Shown here: positions 31,349 to 40,431 of the stretch, in pieces
Layout of the letters: every line of letters begins with the position of its first letter
How positions within the stretch are numbered: the stretch's first letter is position 1
Origin: Nitrospirota bacterium
GTDB taxonomy: Bacteria; Nitrospirota; Thermodesulfovibrionia; Thermodesulfovibrionales; UBA1546
Length of the DNA: 64,000 nt
Assembly: GCA_009773185.1 (NCBI GenBank)
Contig: WPIF01000005.1
Span: forward strand, 62,001 to 126,000
Reading direction: 5' to 3'
The notes under the pieces: model-generated
Database searches by the model: none
What the model saw: the letters and a program-made list of their open reading frames with translations, nothing else
Told to the model about the DNA's origin: nothing
Made by a program: the position numbers and the translations under genes

Positions 31349-31692
31349 AAGGGTATTTTACGAAAAGATTTCAGGATAGGCAATAGATTAACTGCCATGA
31401 TGCCGGCAGGGGGAATCGCAAATTTCGAAAGCGACATAATTGTGGGCTGCACGTAGAAATACGCATTAAACGTTCCCGCTTGCTTGCTTCCAAGCTGTCT
31501 TGTTATAATGCGGTCAATATGGTCCTGCATGTTGAGCATAGCATATTAGTTAGAAAACCCGATAACATGACAAATGGAATGTTAGTCAACCTGATAAATA
31601 TAATGAATTCAAATAGTTCCGTCAAGGATGCTATTATTTTCTCTTGACCGGGCAAAAGATATTATCGGATTAACTATATATTGTCCCTTACC

Positions 31693-31727
31693 CCCCAAAA
31701 ACTTCCGGAGCCGGAGAGCTATTTAAA
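31693..31727. repeat. terminator-like flanking repeat, left copy
   Basis: CCCCAAAAACTTCCGGAGCCGGAGAGCTATTTAAA; related to 32418-32452. Confidence 0.65.
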
Positions 31728-31762
31728 CTGGCCTGTTTTTCAGGGATTTAACCGCGCAATAA

Positions 31763-31771
31763 TGATATAAT
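31763..31771 (+). promoter_or_regulatory. predicted extended -10 promoter of the nucleotidyltransferase module
   Basis: TGA-TATAAT 10 nt upstream of the ATG at 31781. Confidence 0.5.
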
Positions 31772-31780
31772 ATTAGCACG

Positions 31781-31966
31781 ATGAAAGTGGAGCGCAAGCA
31801 GGCAAATCTCAAAAAAATGTCAAAAAAAGACGACTCTTTTGTTAAAATGTCTCCGGCAAAGCGCATCTCGTTTATGTGGGAGCTTACAGAAGAATTATGG
31901 TCATTGAGCGGTTTTAATGTTAAACAAAGATTACAAAGAAATGTTACAAAGCTTATTAAACAATGA
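31781..31966 (+). CDS. small partner protein of nucleotidyltransferase TA-like module
   Basis: 61 aa, MSPAKRISFMWELTEELWSLSG; 50-nt overlap with the downstream gene. Confidence 0.55.
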   Translation: MKVERKQANLKKMSKKDDSFVKMSPAKRISFMWELTEELWSLSGFNVKQRLQRNVTKLIKQ

Positions 31967-32366
31967 GGTGAGATTCCTCGTTGTTGGCGCATATGCTATG
32001 GGTGCATACGGCTACCCTCGCGCCACAGGTGATTTTGATATATGGGTGGAAGCCTCTTCTGAAAACTCAAAGAAAGTATATAAATCTCTGTCAACATTCG
32101 GAGCCCCTCTGTCTGATATTACAGCGCAAACATTTACAAAAGAAGGCATTGTCTTTCAAATAGGTGTGGCGCCGCGCAGAATTGATATTATTACGCATAT
32201 TGATGGTGTCAGCTTTAAAGATGCATATGAAACCCAGAAAAAGATTAAAATTGAAAATCTGGAAATTCCGTTTCTCTCAAAGGAAAATCTCATCAAAAAC
32301 AAACAGGCTACGGGCAGAGAGAAAGACAGATTGGATGCCGAATATTTAAAAGAGCGCGGCAACTAA
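31917..32366 (+). CDS. AbiEii-like / MNT nucleotidyltransferase-fold protein
   Basis: FLVVGAYAMGAYGYPRATGDFDIWVEAS with DxD catalytic pattern. Confidence 0.7.
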   Translation: MLNKDYKEMLQSLLNNEVRFLVVGAYAMGAYGYPRATGDFDIWVEASSENSKKVYKSLSTFGAPLSDITAQTFTKEGIVFQIGVAPRRIDIITHIDGVSFKDAYETQKKIKIENLEIPFLSKENLIKNKQATGREKDRLDAEYLKERGN

Positions 32367-32417
32367 AGATTTTTGCGGCATATCTCTTTTTTTACTTCAA
32401 CAAACGACATCATCTTT

Positions 32418-32452
32418 CCCCAAAAAACTTCCGACCGGGAAGGGTATTTAAA
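32418..32452 (-). terminator. mnmE terminator and right copy of the flanking repeat
   Basis: On the minus strand: CTTCC-CGGTC-GGAAG-TTTTTT; plus strand CCCCAAAAAACTTCCGACCGGGAAGGGTATTTAAA. Confidence 0.65.
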
Positions 32453-32466
32453 AATAACTACAGAGC

Positions 32467-33876
32467 TTACTTCCCGATACAGAAATCGCTGAAAATCCTG
32501 TTCAGTATATCATCTGTTGTCACAGCGCCGACAATCTCCCCGAGCCTGTCAAGCGCCTCTCTGAGGTCAATAGCTGTTATTTCAATCGGCTGATTGGCTT
32601 CCATCGTCTTTAATGCATTTCCCAATGAATCATGAGCAGCCTGAATTGCAATCTTGTGCCTAAGATTGGTGATGATAATCCCTTCTTTCTGCTCCTTCCA
32701 GTTTTTAAGACAAGAATCGAATATCATGTTTTTTAACTCATCAAGCCCTTTACCTGTTGTTGCGGATATGTTCATAATACGAGGGGAATAAGGCTTCAGG
32801 CGTGAGTGGAGTTCTCTGTCTGCTCCCTGAAGATCAGATTTATTTATGGCGATTACGGCATTTTTCTCTTTGACCTTTTCGAGAACTTCAATGTCTTCCC
32901 CATGCAACGCTTGAGCGCCGTCAACTACTGCGATAACCAGGTCCGCGTCTTCGATTGCCCTCAGGCTTCTTTTCACGCCTTCAATCTCTGCCATATCATG
33001 AGACTCTCTTATTCCCGCGGTGTCTATTATCCTCAATGGCAGGCCGTTTATGTTCAGGTATTCCTCTATAATATCTCTTGTTGTGCCCGGCATATTTGTT
33101 ACAATGGCCCTGTCCTTTTGTAAGAGGGCGTTCAAGAGCGATGACTTCCCGACATTCGGCCTTCCTACAATCGCTGCGCCAAGCCCTTCCCTGAAAAACC
33201 TTCCTTCCTCATAAGTTTTCAAAAGGGATTCCAACTCCGCAAGGATTGAGCCTGCTGCTTCCGTCATCTCTTTTTTTGAAGATATTTCTATCTCTTCTTC
33301 CGGAAAATCTATGTATGCCTCAACGAATGTACATATCTGAGTCAGCGCCTCTCTCAGTTTTAAAATCTTTTCAGAAAGCCTGCCCTTAAGCTGTTCAAGG
33401 GCAATCCTTCCTGATTCATCTGTCTTTGCCCTTATGAGGTCAATGACTGCCTCTGCCTCGCTCAGGTCAAGCCTGCCGTTTAAAAAAGCCCTTTTTGTAA
33501 ATTCTCCGGGCTCTGCAAGCCTTGCGCCTTCCCTGATTACAAGCTCAAGAACCTTTCTTAACGGGAGCATTCCTCCGTGGCAGTTAATCTCGGCAATGTC
33601 TTCTCTCGTGTAAGTATTCGGTGAGCGCATCACAGATACAAGGACTTCATCAACAGTATCATTTGTTGAGAGGTCTTTTACAAAGCCATAGATTATTCTG
33701 TGGGATTTTGATGCTGAAAGAGTCCTGCCTTTTGGAGAATGGAACAACCTGTCTGCTATCTTAAATGCGTCCTTGCCGCTCAGCCTGACAATGCCTATCC
33801 CGCCTTCTCCAGGCGGGGTTGAGATTGCAGCTATCGTGTCGTCAGAGTAGTTCATAGCTAATAGCTCATAGTTCAT
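32467..33876 (-). CDS. mnmE: tRNA modification GTPase MnmE
   Basis: STPPGEGGIGIVRLSG, GRPNVGKSSLLNAL, C-terminal IFSDFCIGK. N-terminal MNYELLA is heptad-derived; start may be 33855. Confidence 0.95.
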   Translation of the reverse strand: MNYELLAMNYSDDTIAAISTPPGEGGIGIVRLSGKDAFKIADRLFHSPKGRTLSASKSHRIIYGFVKDLSTNDTVDEVLVSVMRSPNTYTREDIAEINCHGGMLPLRKVLELVIREGARLAEPGEFTKRAFLNGRLDLSEAEAVIDLIRAKTDESGRIALEQLKGRLSEKILKLREALTQICTFVEAYIDFPEEEIEISSKKEMTEAAGSILAELESLLKTYEEGRFFREGLGAAIVGRPNVGKSSLLNALLQKDRAIVTNMPGTTRDIIEEYLNINGLPLRIIDTAGIRESHDMAEIEGVKRSLRAIEDADLVIAVVDGAQALHGEDIEVLEKVKEKNAVIAINKSDLQGADRELHSRLKPYSPRIMNISATTGKGLDELKNMIFDSCLKNWKEQKEGIIITNLRHKIAIQAAHDSLGNALKTMEANQPIEITAIDLREALDRLGEIVGAVTTDDILNRIFSDFCIGK

Positions 33877-33936
33877 GGCTCATTGTTTTCGATATTTAGT
33901 CCTATGAGCTACGGGCCATCAGCTATCAGCTAACTA
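33849..33936. repeat. heptad inverted repeat H3 (site a)
   Basis: TCATAGC TAATAGC TCATAGT TCATGGC TCATTGT ... ATGAGCT ACGGGCC ATCAGCT ATCAGCT AACTATG. Confidence 0.75.
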
Positions 33937-35471
33937 TGTTGTTCTCTTGCCATTTTTCTGTTCACGTAGAACTGCTGGATGATTCCGAAGATATTGTTTA
34001 TAAGCCAGTACAGCACAAGGCCTGAGGCAAAGTTCAGAAACATAAATGTAAAGATAACCGGCATAAGCATCATTATCTTTTGCTGTTTCGGGTCTGCTGT
34101 TGAAGGGGTCATCTTCTGCTGGATGACCATTGTTATGCCCATAACAATCGGGAGGACATAATACGGGTCTTTTGCCGAAAGGTCAGTTACCCAGAGCATG
34201 AACGGCGCGCCCCTTAATTCAATGGCAATAGATAATATCTTGTAAAGCGCAAAGAATACAGGGATCTGAAGGAGCATCGGCAGGCAGCCGCCCAGCGGAT
34301 TCACCTTATATTTTTTGTAAAGCTCCATCGTCTCTTTCTGCATCTTCTGCGGGTCTTTCTTGTACTTTTCCTTTATCTCGGCCATCTTCGGCTGTATATC
34401 CTGCATCTTCTTCATTGACTGCTGGCTTTTATTTATCAACGGGATAAAGGGAATTCTCGTAATTATGGTGAGCAGGATTATGGCCCAGCCGTAATTGCCG
34501 GCGACTGCATAGAATTTTTTCAGAAGCCAGAACAAAGGCCTTGATATGATGGAGAAAAAACCAAAGTCAATAATATGCTCAAGCCCGAGATTCAATTCCT
34601 TGAGTTTGTCATGTTCTTTTGGCCCTGCATAAACAATAAAATCATTAACTCCGGGCTTCCCCTTAAATGCAACTATAGATGCGTCCTGGACCTTCCATGC
34701 CTTTGCCTCATCCATCCGGGTCACAGGCACAACAGCCGCAAAAAAGTATTTGTCCTCCTGAGCAATCCATTTCAGCCCGTCCTGATAGCTCTTGGCCTCT
34801 TTCAGTTTCTTTGCATCCAGCTCTATCCTGTCCGCGTCTTTGAGTATCACAGGCCCCAGATGCGCTGATTCGTCTTTCCTGTCATGAATCCCGAAATCAG
34901 CGCCGGCTGTTATCCAGTATTCAGGAAAACCCGTAACCTCATCTTTGAGGTCAAACTTGTAACTGTCATAATAAAGTGTATAAGTCCTTCTTACTGAGTA
35001 TTCAGGGGCCGCGTACTCAAAAACAACAGAGCCGGTTTTTGTGTTTTTATCAAGGTTGATGTCTTTTCCTGAAACGCTGAAATTTACTTTTGAAAGGTTG
35101 AAATCATTTTTAGACCCTATGCTCATAGCCGGAATTACGCCCTGGCCTTTCTGAAGGACGACAGCCATGCCGTCTTTATCTTTATACTTTTTTAATTCCC
35201 ATTTTTTTATTGTCCCGCCTGCTGACGAGAATACCGCGGAATACAGGTCTGTCTCAACCTTAATCTCTTTTTCTCCGGAAGGCACAGCCGGCATCAAAGG
35301 AATCACAGGAACAGGCTTTGCAGCCTCCTGCCTTTTCTCTTCTGGCTGTGCTGCCTTTGCCTGCTCTTTTACCGGTTTTGGAGGCACGGGCTTCACAAAA
35401 AAATACTGGTACCCGACAAGAACGATTATTGAAAGTATTATGGCGATAAGTGTTCTTTTGTCCATATCCAT
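33930..35471 (-). CDS. yidC: membrane protein insertase YidC
   Basis: MDKRTLIAIILSIIVLVGYQYFF..., NYGWAIILLTIITRIPFIPL, NPLGGCLPMLLQIPVFFALYKIL. Confidence 0.95.
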   Translation of the reverse strand: MDMDKRTLIAIILSIIVLVGYQYFFVKPVPPKPVKEQAKAAQPEEKRQEAAKPVPVIPLMPAVPSGEKEIKVETDLYSAVFSSAGGTIKKWELKKYKDKDGMAVVLQKGQGVIPAMSIGSKNDFNLSKVNFSVSGKDINLDKNTKTGSVVFEYAAPEYSVRRTYTLYYDSYKFDLKDEVTGFPEYWITAGADFGIHDRKDESAHLGPVILKDADRIELDAKKLKEAKSYQDGLKWIAQEDKYFFAAVVPVTRMDEAKAWKVQDASIVAFKGKPGVNDFIVYAGPKEHDKLKELNLGLEHIIDFGFFSIISRPLFWLLKKFYAVAGNYGWAIILLTIITRIPFIPLINKSQQSMKKMQDIQPKMAEIKEKYKKDPQKMQKETMELYKKYKVNPLGGCLPMLLQIPVFFALYKILSIAIELRGAPFMLWVTDLSAKDPYYVLPIVMGITMVIQQKMTPSTADPKQQKIMMLMPVIFTFMFLNFASGLVLYWLINNIFGIIQQFYVNRKMAREQHS

Positions 35472-35477
35472 GGCTGG

Positions 35478-35690
35478 TTATCTCACAGGGTCGTATCCGC
35501 CGCTATGGAACGGATGGCACCTTGAAATCCTTTTTATTGACAGATAAGAGCCTTTCACTGCGCCGTATTTCTCTATTGCCTCTGCCGAGTATTCAGAACA
35601 CGTAGGGGTGAACCTGCAGGCATTAGGAAGCAGCGGCGAGAGCAAATATCTATATGCTTTTATGGCCGTTGACAATATCTTCTTCATCAT
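35478..35690 (-). CDS. yidD: membrane protein insertion efficiency factor YidD
   Basis: [49 protein letters not shown]. Confidence 0.95.
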   Translation of the reverse strand: MMKKILSTAIKAYRYLLSPLLPNACRFTPTCSEYSAEAIEKYGAVKGSYLSIKRISRCHPFHSGGYDPVR

Positions 35691-35820
35691 TTCACCTGAC
35701 CTGTGTTTTTATCCGCCCTGGGCAGCTTTATCTCGAAGGCATTAAGGTACTGCGCGTTGTTAAGAGGCTCTTAAGCTTTGTATCTGCGTCAGCGCTAATC
35801 TTACAACAAGCACCCGCACA

Positions 35821-35961
35821 TCACACACTTAACTTTTTCCTGCCCTTTGCCCTTCTCCTCTGAAGGGTCTTCTGTCCTCCCTTTGAACTCATGCGTTCAA
35901 GGAAGCCGTGCGTGCGTTTCCTTTTTTTCTTGTGAGGATTGTATGTAGTATATGTTCCCAT
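35821..35961 (-). CDS. rpmH: 50S ribosomal protein L34
   Basis: Manual translation [46 protein letters not shown]; absent from the track because it is short. Confidence 0.93.
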   Translation of the reverse strand: MGTYTTYNPHKKKRKRTHGFLERMSSKGGQKTLQRRRAKGRKKLSV

Positions 35962-36040
35962 AGTCTTTCTCCGAAAGGGAAGTATAATCTTTTGATGAAA
36001 ATAAAGTCAAGTTTGAGGGTTGCAGATGTTATAATTCAGG

Positions 36041-37231
36041 ATGCCTGACATCTTAAAAATCTCGGCTGTATTTATCTTCATCCTTATCCTCCTCAGAAGG
36101 AAATTGAATGTCGGTTATGTAATGCTCATGGCCTCCGGCCTGCTTGTTTTTTTGTACATGATGCCGCCCCGGGCCATATTCTCTACAATAAAAAATGCAT
36201 TCATTGACAGGGTAACGATAAAGCTTGCGCTTGCCCTGACCATGATAAAGAGCTTTGAATTAATACTGAGAGAAAAGGATGTCCTGTCAGACATGATGAA
36301 GGCATCAAAGGCCCTGCTGCTGAAGAAAAAAGCAGTAATAGTCTCGATGCCTCTCCTGATAGGGCTTTTGCCGTCTATCGGAGGCGCATATTTTTCAGCG
36401 CCCATGGTTGACGAATCTACAAAGGGCATGAAAATGTCCCAGGAAGAAAAGGCCTTCATAAATTACTGGTTCAGGCATCCATGGGAGTATATACTTCCGC
36501 TATACCCGGGAATCCTCCTTGCCGCGGCTGTATCCGGCATGGAATTGAGAAACCTTATCATCGCAAATACAGCTTATGCCTTTTTTATTGTGATAACAGG
36601 GCTTATCTTCGGCATGCGCAATGCTTCAGGCGCATTCCCGGTGGCTGAGGGAGTATCAAAAAAAGGGCTCCTGAGTTTCATACCTATAGCTTTAGTGCTC
36701 CTGCTCGTTGTCATTCTCCATCTGGAGCTCCATTATGCCCTGCTGCTTGTAATCATTGCTCTCTTTATATTTTACAGGTTTAACGCAAGGGGCATCCTCA
36801 GGGTATTGAAACACGGCCTCTCAATGGATGTGCTTGTGCTTATCATCGGCATTATGCTGTTCAAGGAAACAATGGAGGCGTCAGGGGCAGTAAAAAATCT
36901 GAGCGGTTTTCTGACATCAAAAGGGATTCCGTTTACGCCAATACTCTTCCTGCTGCCGTTTGCAACCGGCCTTCTGACAGGCATAACCGTAGGCTTTGTC
37001 GGAAGCACGTTTCCGCTTATCATGAGTATTGCCGGTGAGCCGTCCATAGGCGTAATTTCCTTTGCATTTGCTTCAGGTTTCTTCGGGGTCCTGCTTTCTC
37101 CTGTCCACATCTGCCTTGTGCTCACAAGGGAATATTTCAAGGCAGACATGTGGGGTGTGTACAGGAAGATAATCCCGGCAGGGAGCATTGTTTTTTTAGT
37201 TGCTGTTGTGGAGTATCTGATTTTAAGATAG
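36041..37231 (+). CDS. DUF401-family membrane protein
   Basis: Multi-TM, LLPSIGGAYFSAPMVDESTKG, NYWFRHPWEYILPLYPG. Confidence 0.8.
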   Translation: MPDILKISAVFIFILILLRRKLNVGYVMLMASGLLVFLYMMPPRAIFSTIKNAFIDRVTIKLALALTMIKSFELILREKDVLSDMMKASKALLLKKKAVIVSMPLLIGLLPSIGGAYFSAPMVDESTKGMKMSQEEKAFINYWFRHPWEYILPLYPGILLAAAVSGMELRNLIIANTAYAFFIVITGLIFGMRNASGAFPVAEGVSKKGLLSFIPIALVLLLVVILHLELHYALLLVIIALFIFYRFNARGILRVLKHGLSMDVLVLIIGIMLFKETMEASGAVKNLSGFLTSKGIPFTPILFLLPFATGLLTGITVGFVGSTFPLIMSIAGEPSIGVISFAFASGFFGVLLSPVHICLVLTREYFKADMWGVYRKIIPAGSIVFLVAVVEYLILR

Positions 37232-37335
37232 GACTCCCCTCCCCTTAACCTTGATTAAATCGGCACGTAACGGTTAGTATATTAATCAAATTTTTACCTC
37301 TCCCGATGCGTCGGGAGACAGACAGGAGGAATAAC

Positions 37336-37668
37336 ATGTTTTCAGACATAGCGTATGCAATGGGACCGGGTGGGGATGCAGGGGCACAGGGCGGAGGGTC
37401 AATGCTTCAGTCCTTTTTACCGCTGATATTGATATTTGTTATATTTTATTTTCTCCTCATAAGGCCTCAGCAGAAAAAAGCCAAGGAACACAGGCAGATG
37501 CTGGATAACCTGAAGAAAGGCGATAAAGTCATCACCTCGGGCGGGATATATGCTGTTGTCGAGGCAGTTGGGACAAATACCATTACCCTGAAAGTCGCGG
37601 AGAATGTAAAAGTGAAGTTAGGTAAGGGTTACATTGCAGCAGTCAGGCCTGCTTCGGAGGAAGATTGA
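37336..37668 (+). CDS. yajC: preprotein translocase subunit YajC
   Basis: YFLLIRPQQKKAKEHRQMLDNLKKGDKVITSGGIYAVV. Confidence 0.94.
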   Translation: MFSDIAYAMGPGGDAGAQGGGSMLQSFLPLILIFVIFYFLLIRPQQKKAKEHRQMLDNLKKGDKVITSGGIYAVVEAVGTNTITLKVAENVKVKLGKGYIAAVRPASEED

Positions 37669-37671
37669 TAA

Positions 37672-37709
37672 CACTCAGCAGTTAGCTCTCAGCTGATAGC
37701 TGAATGCGA
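37672..37709. repeat. heptad repeat H3 (site b)
   Basis: CTCAGCA GTTAGCT CTCAGCT GATAGCT GAATGCG between yajC and secD. Confidence 0.65.
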
Positions 37710-37736
37710 ATTACTAATTTCGGAGGTTAGGTTTAG

Positions 37737-39362
37737 ATGAAAAAAAATATTCTCTGGAGATTAATCCTTATCGGCTCAACAATTGTTCTTGCAGCGGTCT
37801 TTTTCTTGCCGAACACGCCTTTATTCAGCCAGATGCCTGAGTGGTGGAAAAAGGATATGCCTGATAAGGGGATAACAATGGGCCTTGACCTTCAGGGCGG
37901 CATACACCTTGTCTTTGAAGTTGAGGGGGAAAAGGCTGTTGAGATAACAACAGAGCGTATCGCGCAGTCATTAAAGGATATCCTGGCCAAGAAAAAATTA
38001 AGTGCAGATATTACAAGCAGCGGCATGCTCATAACAGTTGCCTCTGCATCAATGGATGTGAGAAAGGCCATAGAGGAAAACTACCCGATACTGACGCCTG
38101 TTGAGACAGGGGCCAGGGTTGTTTATAAGATATCAGATAAAGAAGCAGGCAGGATCAGGGACGGCGCTGCGGACCAGGCGCTTGAGACAATCCGGAACAG
38201 GATAGACCAGTTCGGAGTTGCAGAGCCTACAATTCACAGGCAGGGCACAAATGAGATAGTAGTCCAGTTGCCGGGGATAAAAGACCCAAAACGGGCCATA
38301 GAGATAATAGGAAAAACCGCACAGCTTGAATTTAAAATAGTTGATGATTCATCGCCTGTTGCTGCCGAGATACCGGCATCCATTGAGCCGGGAGAAGAAG
38401 AAAATCTTTTGAAAAAGTTCGCGGAAAAAATCCCTGCGGATGACGAGATACTCTTTGAGAAAAAGGTCAACAGGGAAACCGGCGCAGTCAGAAAAATACC
38501 GGTACTCCTTAAGAAACAGTCCGCGCTTACAGGCGACCTGCTCAAAGAGGCAAGGGTCAGCATAGATTCATCAAATTTTGGCCAGCCTTATGTTTCGATA
38601 TCATTCAATACAGCAGGCGCAAAACTCTTTGAGGATGTAACAGCCGCCAATGTAAAGAAAAGGCTTGCGATAATACTTGACACATCCGTGTATTCAACCC
38701 CTGTAATCCAGGAGAGGATTGGGGGCGGAAATGCGCAGATATCCGGAAGCTTCTCCATGGATGAGGCAAAGGACCTCGCAATAGTCCTTAAGGCCGGGGC
38801 GCTGCCCGCGCCTATAAAGATGCTGCAAAATATAACTGTGGGGCCGTCACTTGGAACAGATTCAATCGAGGCCGGAAAAAGGGCAGGCATGATAGGGACC
38901 ATACTCGTTGTAATCTTCATGGTTATCTATTACAGGCTTTCAGGTGTTATTGCAGATTTTGCGCTTGTCCTGAATATCGTATTGCTGCTGGGCGCCATGG
39001 CCTCCCTTAATGCAACCCTTACAATGCCGGGCATTGCAGGCATAATCCTCGCAATCGGCATGGCAGTTGATTCAAATGTCCTTATGTTCGAAAGGATGAG
39101 GGATGAGCTGCGCTCCGGCAAGACGCCGCGGGCAGCGGTTGATTCAGGCTATCATAAGGCGTTCTGGACCATATTTGATTCGCATGTGACAACGCTGATA
39201 ACAGCGGCAGTCCTGTTTCAGTTCGGCACCGGCCCGATAAAGGGGTTCGCAGTAACCCTCAGCCTGGGCGTTGCCATAAATCTTTTTACTGCGCTTATAG
39301 GCACAAAAACAATTTTTGACCTCATAAACAGCAGGCATGATGTCAAAAAGCTGAGCATATAG
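37737..39362 (+). CDS. secD: protein translocase subunit SecD
   Basis: [36 protein letters not shown]. Confidence 0.95.
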   Translation: MKKNILWRLILIGSTIVLAAVFFLPNTPLFSQMPEWWKKDMPDKGITMGLDLQGGIHLVFEVEGEKAVEITTERIAQSLKDILAKKKLSADITSSGMLITVASASMDVRKAIEENYPILTPVETGARVVYKISDKEAGRIRDGAADQALETIRNRIDQFGVAEPTIHRQGTNEIVVQLPGIKDPKRAIEIIGKTAQLEFKIVDDSSPVAAEIPASIEPGEEENLLKKFAEKIPADDEILFEKKVNRETGAVRKIPVLLKKQSALTGDLLKEARVSIDSSNFGQPYVSISFNTAGAKLFEDVTAANVKKRLAIILDTSVYSTPVIQERIGGGNAQISGSFSMDEAKDLAIVLKAGALPAPIKMLQNITVGPSLGTDSIEAGKRAGMIGTILVVIFMVIYYRLSGVIADFALVLNIVLLLGAMASLNATLTMPGIAGIILAIGMAVDSNVLMFERMRDELRSGKTPRAAVDSGYHKAFWTIFDSHVTTLITAAVLFQFGTGPIKGFAVTLSLGVAINLFTALIGTKTIFDLINSRHDVKKLSI

Positions 39363-39372
39363 AGGAGGATAG

Positions 39373-40284
39373 ATGTTAGAACTGATAAAAAATACGAATA
39401 TAGATTTCATGGGCAAAAAATATATCGCCTTTGTATTTTCAGGAATTCTTTCGATTATCGGCGTAATCGCCATAATCCAGATAGGCACCGGAAAGGCCAA
39501 TCTCGGGATTGATTTTGCAGGCGGGACTTCAATACAGCTCAAATTCGAAAAACCAGTGGTGCTCCACAGCGTGAGAAAGGCCCTTGAAGACAGCGGGTTC
39601 AGGGATTTGGACCTTCAGGACCTGCCCACTGAAAACAAGATTCTTATAAGAGTAAAAAAGACAGAGCATAAGCTCGGCCAGACATCAGAGGCAATAACGA
39701 ACATTATAAGCCAGAAACTTCCCGATAACAAATATGTTGTTGATTCAACAACCGAGATAGGCCCGAAGGTTGGAGGCAAGCTCAGGTTAGACGCAGCAAA
39801 GGCAGCGGTGTTTGCCGTAATAGGAATACTTGTATATGTTGCATTCAGGTTTAAGTTCAACTTTGGTGTGGGCGCGACAATAGCAACATTCCATGATGTG
39901 CTTGCAGTCCTTGGGGTATTCTTCCTGATGGGACGCGAGATAAACCTGATACTCGTAACAGCGCTCCTTACAATTGCCGGTTATTCCCTCACAGATACAG
40001 TTGTTGTCTTTGACAGGATACGGGAAAACCTCAAGATAAAGCATAAAGAGCCCCTTGAGGCTATTATGAATGCAAGCATAAACGAGGTGCTTTCAAGGAC
40101 TATCATAACTTCACTCACTGTCCTCCTTACATCAATTGCACTCTTCCTTTTTGGAGGCGAAGTCATCCATGACTTTGCTCTCGCAATGATTATGGGAGTT
40201 GTTATAGGCACGTATTCCTCAATATTCATAGCAAGCCCCACTGTCTTGTTATGGGGAGGCAAAAGGCCGTTTGCCAAGAGGTAG
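39373..40284 (+). CDS. secF: protein translocase subunit SecF
   Basis: NLGIDFAGGTSIQLKF, GYSLTDTVVVFDRIREN. Confidence 0.95.
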   Translation: MLELIKNTNIDFMGKKYIAFVFSGILSIIGVIAIIQIGTGKANLGIDFAGGTSIQLKFEKPVVLHSVRKALEDSGFRDLDLQDLPTENKILIRVKKTEHKLGQTSEAITNIISQKLPDNKYVVDSTTEIGPKVGGKLRLDAAKAAVFAVIGILVYVAFRFKFNFGVGATIATFHDVLAVLGVFFLMGREINLILVTALLTIAGYSLTDTVVVFDRIRENLKIKHKEPLEAIMNASINEVLSRTIITSLTVLLTSIALFLFGGEVIHDFALAMIMGVVIGTYSSIFIASPTVLLWGGKRPFAKR

Positions 40285-40287
40285 ATT

Positions 40288-40416
40288 GTTGGCGTGGGAT
40301 TACCTCTTCGCTCATTCTCGGTCGAAGCGACCTCCGAGGATTTTGCCTCTTTATATTTAAATTTTACTGTTTGACTATCGGCAAAATAAACCGCTCAGAG
40401 GCAATTCCGCGCCAAC
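40288..40416. repeat. structured element, copy B (conserved core, unique complementary arms)
   Basis: Arms GTTGGCGTGGGATTACCTCT (40288-40307) / AGAGGCAATTCCGCGCCAAC (40397-40416), 17/20 paired; core similar to 25872-25959. Confidence 0.85.
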
Positions 40417-40431
40417 GAGGAAAGAACAATA

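Noticed and set aside
31288-31539. Track ORF upstream of the CysQ-like gene as a separate gene
   Set aside because: Overlaps the start of the CysQ-like gene in another frame and shows no family resemblance.
32467-32484. SGI1-type attB at the mnmE 3' end (TTCTGTATCGGGAAGTAA)
   Set aside because: The last 18 bp of trmE/mnmE is the known SGI1 target, but this sequence simply encodes the conserved FCIGK* terminus. No second copy or integrase is present nearby, so no insertion can be claimed.
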